Assembly (NCBI GenBank): GCA_035379945.1
Contig: DAOSWG010000010.1
Span: forward strand, 1 to 58,622
Direction: 5' to 3'
Length of the DNA stretch: 58,622 nt
Source of the DNA: JAAYZB01 sp035379945
Lineage (GTDB): Bacteria > Bacillota_I > Bacilli_A > Izemoplasmatales > Hujiaoplasmataceae
The notes under the pieces are model-generated. The model had not been told where the DNA came from. It made no database searches and worked only from the letters and a program-made list of their open reading frames with translations. The stretch's first letter is position 1. Each line of letters opens with the position of its first letter. This document shows, in pieces, positions 1 to 10,613 of the stretch. The position numbers were made by a program, and so were the translations under genes.

Positions 1-2078
<2,078 letters not shown>

Positions 2079-2112
2079 TGCAAGTATTGCAGTATATCCA
2101 GTTTTGAAAGAT

Positions 2113-2225
2113 GGTCTGGTGACGATGGCGAAGTGGACACACCTGTTCCCATCCCGAACACAGAAGTTAAGCACTTCCGCGCCGAGGGTAGTACGTTCGC
2201 GTGCGAGAGTAGGTCGCTGCCAGAC
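2113..2225 (+). rRNA. 5S ribosomal RNA
   Basis: Helix I is formed by GGTCTGG at the 5' end and CCAGACC at the 3' end. The conserved loop CCGAACACAGAAGTTAAGC lies near 2153-2171. It sits about 35 bp after the 23S end, the normal rrn operon order. Boundaries are set from the helix I pairing. Confidence 0.96.
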
Positions 2226-2241
2226 CGCTTTCTTGTTTAAA

Positions 2242-2318
2242 GCCTCAGTAGCTCAGTTGGTTAGAGCACATGACTGTTAATCATGGGGTCCTAGGTTCAA
2301 GTCCTAGTTGGGGCGCCA
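2242..2318 (+). tRNA. tRNA-Asn (GTT)
   Basis: A 77-nt cloverleaf with acceptor GCCTCAG/TTGGGGC, anticodon loop with GTT, T stem CTAGG/CCTAG and an encoded CCA at 2316-2318. It follows 5S directly and is probably cotranscribed with the rRNA. Confidence 0.96.
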
Positions 2319-2321
2319 CTT

Positions 2322-2397
2322 GGCCCGTTGGAGAAACGGTTAACTCACATGCCTTTCACGCATGCATTCGCGGGTTCGAATCCCGCACGGGTCACCA
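2322..2397 (+). tRNA. tRNA-Glu (TTC)
   Basis: A 76-nt cloverleaf with acceptor GGCCCGT/ACGGGTC, anticodon stem CATGC/GCATG, loop CTTTCAC (anticodon TTC) and encoded CCA. It lies 3 bp after tRNA-Asn. A second Glu isoacceptor (CTC) with nearly the same body lies after gltX at 12279. Confidence 0.96.
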
Positions 2398-2410
2398 TAT
2401 AAAATAGGGA

Positions 2411-2451
2411 AAGCAATGCCGTGCACTTCGCCGAAGTACATTGCTTTTTTT
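2411..2451 (+). terminator. rrn operon intrinsic terminator
   Basis: Stem AAGCAATG/CATTGCTT with an inner ACTTC/GAAGT helix, ending in a T run (2445-2451). It closes the rRNA-tRNA transcript. Confidence 0.85.
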
Positions 2452-2493
2452 ATTCGGTAAGAAAATGGCAACATTTGGCAATAATCGATTAGA

Positions 2494-2517
2494 GAAGCCG
2501 GCATAGCCGGCTTTTTT
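2494..2517 (+). terminator. second intrinsic terminator after rrn operon
   Basis: Hairpin AAGCCGG-CATA-CCGGCTT followed by TTTT. This backup terminator lies 40 bp after the first one. Confidence 0.8.
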
Positions 2518-2560
2518 CATATTTATGAAAAAAATGTAAAAGTGAAAGAATTGGAAAAAG

Positions 2561-2589
2561 TTGCCACAAATGCCCGTCGCTGGTATAAT
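2561..2589 (+). promoter_or_regulatory. sigma-A-type promoter for the 2658-6104 operon
   Basis: TTGCCA (2561-2566), 17-bp spacer, TATAAT (2584-2589). It lies about 70 bp upstream of the first start codon and after the rrn terminators. Confidence 0.8.
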
Positions 2590-2657
2590 AGTGATAGTTT
2601 GGAAAAAACGGTCTAAACTGTCGATTTGGTTTCGAACGAGGAGGGAATATTGCTCAT

Positions 2658-3683
2658 ATGAAATGCATGGATGCCATCAAGGAATCCCTGATCTGCCATT
2701 CCTTGAAAAAAAGAAGTAAAAATCGCAAATATACGAGAGAAGAAGCTGAAAGATACGTCTTGCCGGATGATGCCGGGTCCGAATACAACAATTCCTATTA
2801 TTTTTCCGCCCATGATCTTTCCGGTATGAGCCTTTTTTGCCGGTTGGGACAACGCGGCGGCAAATCCGCCGACGAAGTCTGGTTCGCCTTTGCTGACAAA
2901 AAGAACAGATATAATCTTAAGCAGCAACTGTTTGAAAATGATATACCGCTAAAAGTGAGATGCCTTGAACCGGGTAGTGCGTGGCAGGTGGAATTTACCG
3001 GTTTTCTTGAAGATGCGAAAACCAAAAAAAATGTCGAAGCGGCTTTTTCCGGCATTTTCCGAAGCGATGAACCTATTTTTGATTTTTCCTATGATATGGA
3101 TCCCCGTCCGATGGCTAAGACGATAGCGAAAGCCAAATGGACAAAAGCCTTTTTCAAAGAATTGTCGGAAAATAATCAGACTCATTACGAACAGGGCGGA
3201 AGACTTGAAGGAACATTCACAATATCCGGAGTCAAAAAGAAAATATCCGCGCCTTGCATTCGCGACCATTCCTTCGGGAAACGCAGTTGGGACTACATGA
3301 ACATGCATATGTGGCTGGCGGCACTGGATGAAAACGGAAAAACCATAAACTTCAGCATGGTCAGCTACCCGGCACTTGACGAAATATGGGTCGGAAACAC
3401 AAACATCGCCGGTGGTAATCATAAAAGCGTTATCGGCCATGAAATGAGAACCGACATCCGGAATAACAATCTGGGACAAAATACCGTTAAGGCGATCGTA
3501 GAAACCGCCGATAAGGAAAAATACGTGATCACGGCCGAAAGAACCGATGTTTTTGACTATGTATTCGACGGCGGGAAATATCATTTGTATGAAGGCTTGG
3601 GTAATTTTACAATCAACGGGAAACCGGCCCGGGGAATCATCGAATTCGGTTTCAACGATGACGAATCACGCTGGCGGAAATGA
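2658..3683 (+). CDS. Uncharacterised protein paired with a PEP-synthase-like phosphotransferase
   Basis: A 341-residue soluble protein with no signal peptide or membrane segment. It is rich in aromatic and Trp-containing beta-strand patterns (for example FGKRSWDYMNMHMWLAALDE around residue 207), which recall the lipocalin-like folds of hydroxyneurosporene-synthase/tocopherol-cyclase-type proteins. That resemblance is an impression, not a domain assignment. GAGGAGGG at 2638-2645 precedes the ATG with a rather long 12-bp gap. It ends 9 bp before the RPH/PEP-synthase-like gene, so the two are one operon. The pairing suggests a substrate-binding or accessory role for that enzyme (inference). Function unknown. 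Confidence 0.8.
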   Translation: MKCMDAIKESLICHSLKKRSKNRKYTREEAERYVLPDDAGSEYNNSYYFSAHDLSGMSLFCRLGQRGGKSADEVWFAFADKKNRYNLKQQLFENDIPLKVRCLEPGSAWQVEFTGFLEDAKTKKNVEAAFSGIFRSDEPIFDFSYDMDPRPMAKTIAKAKWTKAFFKELSENNQTHYEQGGRLEGTFTISGVKKKISAPCIRDHSFGKRSWDYMNMHMWLAALDENGKTINFSMVSYPALDEIWVGNTNIAGGNHKSVIGHEMRTDIRNNNLGQNTVKAIVETADKEKYVITAERTDVFDYVFDGGKYHLYEGLGNFTINGKPARGIIEFGFNDDESRWRK

Positions 3684-3692
3684 GGTTTTTTA

Positions 3693-6104
3693 ATGAAAAT
3701 ATACGATATCGGCAAAATTCCCGCAGATTTGCTTAATTTCGTCGGAGGTAAGGCCCGGGGATTGTATTATCTGAGCCAAATCGGGCTCGCGGTTCCCGAA
3801 GGTTTCATAGTCACGGATATAAAATCCGATTCCGATGTCATGGAAGCGGCCGAATATTATGAAAAATCCAATCTGGGCGCGGTTGCCGTCAGATCATCGG
3901 CGACAGCCGAGGATGGAGGGTCGAGTTCGGCTGCCGGACAGTATGATACGGTTCTTAACGTGGCGGGAAAGGATAACTTCATTCAAGCTTTTCACCGTTG
4001 CCTAGAATCGCTTGACAGCGAACGCGTACGCAAATATAACGAAATATTTCTCAACCGTCAGGTTTCTGAAATGACGGTCATCGTTCAAAAATACATAGAT
4101 GCCAAAATATCCGGTGTGGCTTTCACAATTGATCCTTTAAACGACCATATGACTCTGATCGAAGCGGTGGAAGGAGCCGGAGAAAACTTGGTATCCGGAA
4201 GTGTTTCCGCCATCCAGTGCCGTCACGACGGAACGGAATGGATCATACCGGTAAACTGCTTCATTGATGAATCCCATTTGGAAGAGATCAGAATCGGCAG
4301 TCAAAAAGCCAAGGGATATTTTGGTTGCGAACTGGATGTCGAATGGGTGGTCAGCAAAACCGGACGACTTTACTGGTTGCAGGCAAGACCGATAACTACC
4401 TTGGACACTCCCACTATCCATGAGTTGGATACCGTGAAGGACTATACCAAGCGCGTAATCACAACCAACAACATCAGTGAAATGATGCCTGGTGCGGTGA
4501 CGCCGCTCACTCTTACAACCAGCATGTATGGAATCGAATGGGGGATGCGGAAACTTTTGGTCGTTTCCGGAACTTTCAGAAGAATGGACGACATTCCTCC
4601 TGGCAGTTGCATCGTAAGTAACGGCAATCATATGTTCATTGACCTGACGACGCTTTACATGATGGAAAACATGATGATTTTGACCGACAAACAAGGCGTA
4701 GACATTTCAATCTGCGGCCGCTCTCTCGAAGCGAGCGAAAATATCAATCTGGAAAAAGCCGGATTTATCCGCAAACTGGTTAATTTCGTAAGATACGCAT
4801 CATTGTTATTTAAAAAGGAAAAGTATGCCCGCTTACACGAGAAACTATACGATGATTTGACATTTGATCCTCAGGCGCCAACAAAGATTTTTTATGAAAA
4901 TATTGATGCCAATCTGACCCAGTTGAATCTTTCGCTTTTTTATCACTATGTCTCGTCATGTTATTCCGGATCGATGCTGAGCGCTTTGAACGCCGCTTTG
5001 GAACCGGATTTTGAAAGTCCCGAAAAAGCCAGAGCCGCCGTAGCTTCGGTTTTGGAGAATATCGACGGAATCGAGAGCGTCGATATTCTGATGTCGCTGA
5101 GAAAAATTGCCAAACAGGTGAAAAAACAATTTCCGGATGTCGATGGCATGGAAAAGAAAGATATTCTTTCTTTCCTCGAAAATCCGGCAAACGACATCAA
5201 TCGTGATTATATATCTTTCATGGAGCGCCATGGACACAGGTCGGTGCGAGAAGCCGAATTAAGAAGTCGTTCTTGGAGAGACGAGCCTCTTAATCTAGCC
5301 GGCATGGTTAAAAATATCGCCGCAGGCGGCGTTTTCGATACCGAGACGGACATGAACGGATGGCGTAAGAATCGCGATATGCTCCTGGCAAATTACGGAT
5401 TTGCCAAGAAGAAAATCTTTAGATATCTAATCAATTCTTCTCGTGACGGTGTCAGGTACCGGGAAAAATCCAAATCGATGATCATCAAAGTGATCGATAA
5501 GTTCAAACATGCATACCGTAATTTGGCCGGCAAATTGGTTGAAGAGGGCTTGTTGCCGGACGAAGACTGCATATTTTTCCTCACTCATCAGGAAATCGGG
5601 GAATTGATCGACAAGAAATCATCGATTTTTGCCAAACAGGCACTTGTCAGAAGAAGATTATTGCCGGAACAGATGTTATTGCATTTTGACGATGTTACGA
5701 TCGGAAAACCTGAACCGATTCTACTCAACCGGAAGATTCATAGTACCAAACTGTTCAAGGGAACTCCCGTCAGCAATGGTATAGCCATTGGTAAAGCCAG
5801 GGTCGTAAGGTCGCTTGAAGACGCCAACGAACTGCAAAAAGGCGAAATCATGGTCGCTGGGTTCACCGATATCGGCTGGTCGCCATACTATTGCCTCTTA
5901 GCTGGATTGATCACCGAGGTCGGATCGGCGCTTTCCCACGGGGCCGTGGTTGCTAGGGAATACTCCCTGCCGCTTGTTTCGAACATCGAAGGCGCTACGG
6001 GAATCATCGCCACCGGCGATTACCTTTACATGGATGCCAAGAATGGGGAAGTAAGAATAATAACCGAAGAAGAAGTCAAGGAATTGACAGAAGAAGAAAA
6101 ATAA
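3693..6104 (+). CDS. Rifampin phosphotransferase / PEP synthase-like enzyme
   Basis: 803 residues. The N-terminal ATP-grasp part (PPDK_N, about 1-250) shows VGGKARGLYYLSQIG, AVRSSATAEDG with a Gly-Gln-Tyr-Asp-Thr motif, GVAFTIDPL and DVEW...LQARPIT. A middle region begins with ISEMMPGAVTPLT, as in rifampin phosphotransferases and YvkC-type proteins. The C-terminal swivelling domain has GSALSHGAVVAREYSLP with the phosphohistidine near His749. Length is close to RPH (about 865 aa). The family moves the beta phosphate of ATP through the His to a substrate such as rifamycin or pyruvate. The substrate here cannot be read from sequence, and antibiotic inactivation is only one possibility. Second gene of an operon with 2658-3683. 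Confidence 0.88.
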   Translation: MKIYDIGKIPADLLNFVGGKARGLYYLSQIGLAVPEGFIVTDIKSDSDVMEAAEYYEKSNLGAVAVRSSATAEDGGSSSAAGQYDTVLNVAGKDNFIQAFHRCLESLDSERVRKYNEIFLNRQVSEMTVIVQKYIDAKISGVAFTIDPLNDHMTLIEAVEGAGENLVSGSVSAIQCRHDGTEWIIPVNCFIDESHLEEIRIGSQKAKGYFGCELDVEWVVSKTGRLYWLQARPITTLDTPTIHELDTVKDYTKRVITTNNISEMMPGAVTPLTLTTSMYGIEWGMRKLLVVSGTFRRMDDIPPGSCIVSNGNHMFIDLTTLYMMENMMILTDKQGVDISICGRSLEASENINLEKAGFIRKLVNFVRYASLLFKKEKYARLHEKLYDDLTFDPQAPTKIFYENIDANLTQLNLSLFYHYVSSCYSGSMLSALNAALEPDFESPEKARAAVASVLENIDGIESVDILMSLRKIAKQVKKQFPDVDGMEKKDILSFLENPANDINRDYISFMERHGHRSVREAELRSRSWRDEPLNLAGMVKNIAAGGVFDTETDMNGWRKNRDMLLANYGFAKKKIFRYLINSSRDGVRYREKSKSMIIKVIDKFKHAYRNLAGKLVEEGLLPDEDCIFFLTHQEIGELIDKKSSIFAKQALVRRRLLPEQMLLHFDDVTIGKPEPILLNRKIHSTKLFKGTPVSNGIAIGKARVVRSLEDANELQKGEIMVAGFTDIGWSPYYCLLAGLITEVGSALSHGAVVAREYSLPLVSNIEGATGIIATGDYLYMDAKNGEVRIITEEEVKELTEEEK

Positions 6105-6137
6105 AAGCCGCAGGGATCTTCCCTGCGGTTTTGATTT
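6105..6137. terminator. bidirectional intrinsic terminator
   Basis: AAGCCGCAGGGA and TCCCTGCGGTTTT form a strong stem. A-rich and T-rich flanks let it work for both the convergent + gene (ends 6104) and the - gene (ends 6146). Confidence 0.85.
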
Positions 6138-6145
6138 TGTCAAAC

Positions 6146-7273
6146 TCAGATTTTGTTTTCCGCCCAGTCTCGGAGAAAACCGGTAAGTTCCGCGTAATCC
6201 GGGCTTTTTGCCTTGCGGACGTAAAACCCGCTCGTACCCATGCCCATTAACAAAGCCTCGTCAGGTGAAAATCCCAACATGATTCCCAGAACGAAACCGG
6301 CATTGAAATTGTCTCCCGCTCCTGTTGAAAGCTTCGGGGTTTTGATATAAGGTCCGAATTCCTCATAAAAATTACCTCCCGCAACAGTAGAAGAACGGTC
6401 TACCGGATGGATCACAACGCAGTCGATTCCGATAAAGTCATACAAAGCTTGGTTCACTTCCTTTAATGACAGATCCTCCGAAAGGCTCTTGGACGAGAAA
6501 AGCCCGAGCGAACCGGCCAGTCCATAAGCTTCTTTCTTATTGAGACCGAGGATGACAAAATAATGTTTTCTGAATCCGGCGATGACTTCCAAAGCTTCAG
6601 CGATCTCTTCGTCCTTGCGTTTTTCCGGATCGGCAAGGTCGACAAAAAAGACCGGTTTTTTCTTTTTATCGCTTAAACGTGGTACTACATTCTCGAGCAA
6701 GTGTTTCCAGAGTTCCGTCATATGCGGAATCATCGACCAGTTGACCGTAGCGAAAAGATCGGCTTCTTCCAACAGTTTCACCAATCTGTCAAAACCAACG
6801 GCAAGAACCAGTCTGTCATAAGTGATATCTCCGAGCGAACTCATTTTTCCGAGTAAAAGTTTTCCGTCGTCGAATTCCAAAGCGTCGGTGTGTCCGCTGG
6901 ATGTCAAAGAATAAACCTCGGCTTTTGTCGCCATTTCCGCGAACACACTGTCAATAACAGGAACGCCAAGAGCGCCGATATATGTCTGGTGACATTTGTG
7001 CATGGAAAGAGCATTGGCCATGATCGGCCCGTTTCCCCCCAACTTGCGAGTTGTCGGAAACAGTTCAATATTGGTTGAAAGCCCGCCCGCCCGGGCTATA
7101 CGTTCGGCCAGATCGTTGATTTTGCCGATTCTTGTAAAATGTTCGCTGTCTTCCCTTTTGTCCACAACATGGATTATTTCGTCAATGAAGCCGTCAAACC
7201 CGATGACTGTTTTGATATTGGAAGGATCGCGTAAGGCCATTTTTTCCGCTAGTGCTATTCTTTTGTCAATCAT
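6146..7273 (-). CDS. PfkB-family carbohydrate kinase
   Basis: 375 residues. N-terminal GFDGFIDEI and a GGNGPIMANAL substrate-side motif, and near the C-terminus the PfkB signature STGAGDNFNAGF with the catalytic Asp in GAGD. The family phosphorylates sugars or nucleosides with ATP in the cytoplasm. It is longer than ribokinases (about 310 aa), and its N-terminal GFDGFID differs from the usual G(E/G)x(L/N)xD motif. Substrate unknown. The start ATG is preceded by AGGAAAGG. Monocistronic, divergent from padR. One of three PfkB kinases in this window. Confidence 0.9.
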   Translation of the reverse strand: MIDKRIALAEKMALRDPSNIKTVIGFDGFIDEIIHVVDKREDSEHFTRIGKINDLAERIARAGGLSTNIELFPTTRKLGGNGPIMANALSMHKCHQTYIGALGVPVIDSVFAEMATKAEVYSLTSSGHTDALEFDDGKLLLGKMSSLGDITYDRLVLAVGFDRLVKLLEEADLFATVNWSMIPHMTELWKHLLENVVPRLSDKKKKPVFFVDLADPEKRKDEEIAEALEVIAGFRKHYFVILGLNKKEAYGLAGSLGLFSSKSLSEDLSLKEVNQALYDFIGIDCVVIHPVDRSSTVAGGNFYEEFGPYIKTPKLSTGAGDNFNAGFVLGIMLGFSPDEALLMGMGTSGFYVRKAKSPDYAELTGFLRDWAENKI

Positions 7274-7309
7274 ACGTATTCGACCTTTCCTGAAATATGG
7301 TATATGAAT

Positions 7310-7318
7310 AGTATATCA
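7310..7318 (-). promoter_or_regulatory. extended -10 promoter for the 6146-7273 kinase
   Basis: Read on the minus strand, TGATATACT gives an extended -10 (TGn-TATACT) about 37 bp upstream of the start. No clear -35 is seen. Confidence 0.45.
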
Positions 7319-7364
7319 AAAAAACGGCTTCTGGATATCATTTTAAATTAATTATAAAAAACAC

Positions 7365-7393
7365 TTGCAATTTACAAACACTTGTGCGACAAT
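7365..7393 (+). promoter_or_regulatory. promoter of padR operon
   Basis: TTGCAA (7365-7370), 17-bp spacer, GACAAT (7388-7393). The predicted transcription start falls near 7400, inside the inverted repeat listed separately. Confidence 0.65.
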
Positions 7394-7398
7394 AGGTA

Positions 7399-7413
7399 TT
7401 GTGTTAGACACAA
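7399..7413 (+). promoter_or_regulatory. candidate PadR operator (inverted repeat)
   Basis: TTGTGT-TAG-ACACAA is a perfect 6-bp inverted repeat placed just after the -10 element and before AGGAGGTGG (7421-7429). PadR repressors often autoregulate through such palindromes. Binding is inferred from position only. Confidence 0.55.
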
Positions 7414-7433
7414 CACTATAAGGAGGTGGCTGG

Positions 7434-7796
7434 ATGAATGCCCAATTCAAAAGAGGAATAGTCGAACTCTGCGTTCTTTCGCTTTTGGCCGAAAAGGATA
7501 TGTATGGCTATAGAATAATCAGCGAGCTCGCGAAAAACATCGATGTCAATGAAAACACCATTTATCCGATTTTGCGAAGGCTGACCGCTGAAAAATACTT
7601 CGATACATATTTGGAAGAATCACCTGATGGAGCTCCGCGCAAATATTATCAAATGACAGACAAGGGATTCAGGTATTATCTTAAACTTCGAAACGAATGG
7701 GACGCTTTTATCGGAGGCGTCTACCATATTATTAACCAAGGAGGTAAAAAAAATGAGGAAATTTCTAGAAGATTTGCGTCAAGAATTGAAAAATAA
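7434..7796 (+). CDS. PadR family transcriptional regulator
   Basis: 120 residues with the PadR winged helix: KRGIVELCVLSLLAEKDMYG, ENTIYPILRRLTAEKY and a C-terminal RKYYQMTDKGFRYY wing. It is likely a dimeric DNA-binding repressor. AGGAGGTGG at 7421 sets the ATG. It overlaps the next gene by 44 bp. Co-occurrence of PadR with HAAS/DUF1700 and DUF4097 proteins is common in Firmicutes and suggests a self-regulated module responding to envelope or membrane signals (inference). Confidence 0.93.
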   Translation: MNAQFKRGIVELCVLSLLAEKDMYGYRIISELAKNIDVNENTIYPILRRLTAEKYFDTYLEESPDGAPRKYYQMTDKGFRYYLKLRNEWDAFIGGVYHIINQGGKKNEEISRRFASRIEK

Positions 7797-8712
7797 GAAG
7801 GTCGTCGATTCAATCATTGATGAAATAATCGTCGATCACGAGGAAATGATCGCCAACGCGATAGAAGAGGGACTGGCCGAAGAAGACATTGAAAAGAAAT
7901 TCGGAGATCCGCTCAAACTGGCTAGCCAATTGGCAGAGGATTTGGAAAACGAAAAAGAAGAGATAAACGAAGAAGGCGCTTTAAAGATGACATTATGGAA
8001 GGAATTCGCTTTACAGTCGGATACGCTCGACGTCGAAACCAGGTTTGTCAACGATGACATCGAATATACCTCTGCCGATATCGAAACAATCCAGGTGTTC
8101 TGGACAAAATGCCGTCGTCCGGAAGACTACGAAGCCGAATACGACGGGAAGACTTTGAGACTGACATACAAAAGGAAAAACATGATTTTCAATTTCAACA
8201 CAACAAGAAAAGGAATCAAATTCCGGGTGTTGTTGCCAAAAAGTGTCATAGTTGCCAATTTCAAGCATGTTGGAACTAATTCGGATGTCGAATACAGAAA
8301 CATCAAAATCGGTAAACTGAGCATCAATACGACAAACGGCGATTTCGTGATCGACAATGTCGAAGCCGGCGAGACAGAATGGCATTCAGTAAACGGCGAT
8401 TTTAAGGTGAACAACTCCCGCTTATCCGGACTGTCGGCCACTATGGTCAGCGGAGATATTCAGATCGTGGATACAAACATCGAGAATGACATGGAAATCG
8501 GTACGGTTTCTGGCGATGTGTCCGTTAAAAACACCAAAGTAAAGGAATTGGATTATCATACGGTTTCCGGCGATTTCGACGGAAAGGAATTCTATCCGGA
8601 AAAAGTGACTTTGCGTTCGGTTTCCGGTGATATCAACATTCATAATTCTGAATACAACAAGATCGAAATCGTCAGCAAGAAAACCGTATCAGGCGACATC
8701 TACATCAGATAG
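7753..8712 (+). CDS. HAAS/DUF1700 - DUF4097 beta-helical protein
   Basis: 319 residues. The first about 75 form a helical HAAS/DUF1700-type domain (two acidic helices, KKFGDPLKLASQLAEDLENE). The rest is a DUF4097-type right-handed beta-helix built from VSGD(I/V/F) repeats between residues about 195 and 319 (VSGDIQI, VSGDVSV, VSGDFDG, VSGDINI, VSGDIYI). No signal peptide or membrane segment is visible, unusual for DUF4097 proteins, many of which are envelope-associated. GGAGGT precedes the ATG. Translationally coupled to padR, and likely the partner or target of that regulator. Confidence 0.88.
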   Translation: MRKFLEDLRQELKNKKVVDSIIDEIIVDHEEMIANAIEEGLAEEDIEKKFGDPLKLASQLAEDLENEKEEINEEGALKMTLWKEFALQSDTLDVETRFVNDDIEYTSADIETIQVFWTKCRRPEDYEAEYDGKTLRLTYKRKNMIFNFNTTRKGIKFRVLLPKSVIVANFKHVGTNSDVEYRNIKIGKLSINTTNGDFVIDNVEAGETEWHSVNGDFKVNNSRLSGLSATMVSGDIQIVDTNIENDMEIGTVSGDVSVKNTKVKELDYHTVSGDFDGKEFYPEKVTLRSVSGDINIHNSEYNKIEIVSKKTVSGDIYIR

Positions 8713-8727
8713 GATAATAATTACGAC

Positions 8728-8756
8728 AAAGGTTCCGCCGATGGCGGGCCTTTTTG
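8728..8756 (+). terminator. intrinsic terminator of padR operon
   Basis: AAAGGttCCGCC-GAT-GGCGGgCCTTTTT hairpin with a T tract, 16 bp after the stop codon. Confidence 0.8.
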
Positions 8757-8777
8757 CTTTATAAGGGCGATATTCTC

Positions 8778-8806
8778 TTGTGCGGGAATGGAAATGATGA
8801 TACTAT
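8778..8806 (+). promoter_or_regulatory. promoter of the 8868 phosphoesterase gene
   Basis: TTGTGC (8778-8783), 17-bp spacer, TACTAT (8801-8806) with an upstream TGA forming an extended -10. Confidence 0.6.
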
Positions 8807-8867
8807 TTAAACATAGCGTAAATCATTTTGCGAGCACCTTTTTATATCGCTCGCATATGGAAGGACG

Positions 8868-10550
8868 ATGATAAAAATGAGAAACAGGATTTTATTCGGA
8901 GTATCGCTTTTTACCCTTGTTTTATATATGTCGATGCAGTCGATCTGGTCCGGCATCGAAGGAATGTTTGGCGTATCTTGGTTGCAATACGTGATTCTCG
9001 GTTTGATTTTGGGCGCGACCGTGGTGCTTTTCATGCCGATGGTTATAAAAACGAAAAAGAACTGGGTGTGGATTCCCGGCGGACTTTCGATTGCGCTTGG
9101 TATTGCCATTTTATACATGTTATATCTAGGAATCGGATCGTTCCACTATATTTTTAGGAGCTTCATCGAGTATGTGATGATTCTGGCCGGAACCACATTT
9201 GTCCTCTACCTGTTTTTTTATTTTCCTAAAACGAAATTGTGGGCGGACAGTGTTTTCCGCATCGTATTGATCTCAGTAATGATCTTAATTCTGGGAGCGG
9301 TGTCCTTTTTTTCCGGTTTTGTCTTGATTTCCACCCATCCTACCGTGTTCGCGGTCGAAGACGAGTACCAGATCGTCTGGACGACTTCGATCGATGCCAC
9401 CGGTTTGGTCAAAATCGGTAATGATACATACGTGGATACTTATTCAGGCAGTGCCGATTCGTTTACGACCGTTCACAAGGTTGTTGTTCCGATGAGTGTT
9501 TTGGATCAAGCCGGCGAATACGAGATCATTTCCACTAATTATTTATATCGGGGACCGTATTCCGGACTTGAGGGACACACGGTGACGGAAACCTATGAAT
9601 TCCGCCCGGTCGATCTCTCGGACGGAATTCAGATATATACAATAGCAGACGCTCATGAATATGTGGGAGCCGCCAGCAAGACCGGAACCTATTTCGGCGA
9701 CAGCCTTGACTTATTGGTAATGGCCGGTGACATCGCCTCATTTTTAGAAAAAGAATCAGATATCAAGATCATCCACAGGATCGCCTACAACATCACCGGC
9801 GGAACCCGTCCGGTGGTTTATGCCAGAGGCAATCACGAGACTAAAGGGGAATGGGCTGACGAACTCTACAAATATGTCGGCAGCGTCAATGAATCTTTTT
9901 ATTTCACATTCAATCTCTCCGGTATTTTTGGAATCGTTCTGGATTTGGGAGAGGATCACCCGGATGATTGGTGGGAATATTACGACACCGCTTACTTTAC
10001 TGAATATCGAGATATGCAAACCGAATTTCTTAACGATGTAATCGCAAAAGACGCTTACAGCGACCCCGGAGTAGTGTTCAAATTGGTGATTTGCCATATG
10101 CCGATCACGAATGTCTACAGCGATACTTCCGATTTCGGCAGTGGGATTTACTTTCTGGAAACCATCAAGAATCTGTGGACTGATCTGCTAAACACAATCG
10201 ATATCGATTTGTCATTGTCCGGACACACGCACCAACTGATGCAGTTTTTGCCCGGTATGCCGGTTAATGAAACATTATATTACGACGAAGCCTACTATGA
10301 CACAACCAAATCGCACGGATATATGACCGACGCCGATTTTCCGGCTTTCACCGTTTCCAGAAGAAGCGATGTCCAAACTCCGTACGTTAAGGAAAATCTG
10401 TTCGGCCAAAAACTGATTGGAATGGCTACCACGATTGATTTGGCAAATTCCGAAATGCATATGCTCTATACCGACAGCAATCTTCAAGTGGTGGATATAG
10501 TCGTACCGTTTACCGGAGAGAGTGTCACGGGATTCGATTTGCCGTTATGA
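8868..10550 (+). CDS. Membrane-anchored calcineurin-like metallophosphoesterase
   Basis: 560 residues. Residues 1-160 contain four to five hydrophobic helices separated by short charged loops, so the N-terminal half is an integral membrane domain. The C-terminal half (about 255-470) has the metallophosphoesterase motifs in order: DAH, MAGD, GNHE, CHMP and GHTH, which bind the dinuclear metal centre. After helix 5 the catalytic domain is most likely outside the cytoplasm. The substrate cannot be told. GGAAGG at 8859 supports the ATG at 8868. Monocistronic, between its own promoter and the gltX promoter region. Confidence 0.88.
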   Translation: MIKMRNRILFGVSLFTLVLYMSMQSIWSGIEGMFGVSWLQYVILGLILGATVVLFMPMVIKTKKNWVWIPGGLSIALGIAILYMLYLGIGSFHYIFRSFIEYVMILAGTTFVLYLFFYFPKTKLWADSVFRIVLISVMILILGAVSFFSGFVLISTHPTVFAVEDEYQIVWTTSIDATGLVKIGNDTYVDTYSGSADSFTTVHKVVVPMSVLDQAGEYEIISTNYLYRGPYSGLEGHTVTETYEFRPVDLSDGIQIYTIADAHEYVGAASKTGTYFGDSLDLLVMAGDIASFLEKESDIKIIHRIAYNITGGTRPVVYARGNHETKGEWADELYKYVGSVNESFYFTFNLSGIFGIVLDLGEDHPDDWWEYYDTAYFTEYRDMQTEFLNDVIAKDAYSDPGVVFKLVICHMPITNVYSDTSDFGSGIYFLETIKNLWTDLLNTIDIDLSLSGHTHQLMQFLPGMPVNETLYYDEAYYDTTKSHGYMTDADFPAFTVSRRSDVQTPYVKENLFGQKLIGMATTIDLANSEMHMLYTDSNLQVVDIVVPFTGESVTGFDLPL

Positions 10551-10613
10551 CATGTGGCTTTTCCCTTGTTTTTATGATAAAATATTTTCGTTACGGAAAG
10601 AAGGGTTTGCGTG

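Noticed and set aside
10551..10613. T-box riboswitch ahead of gltX
   Set aside because: The leader is only about 60 bp and lacks the T-box sequence and terminator.
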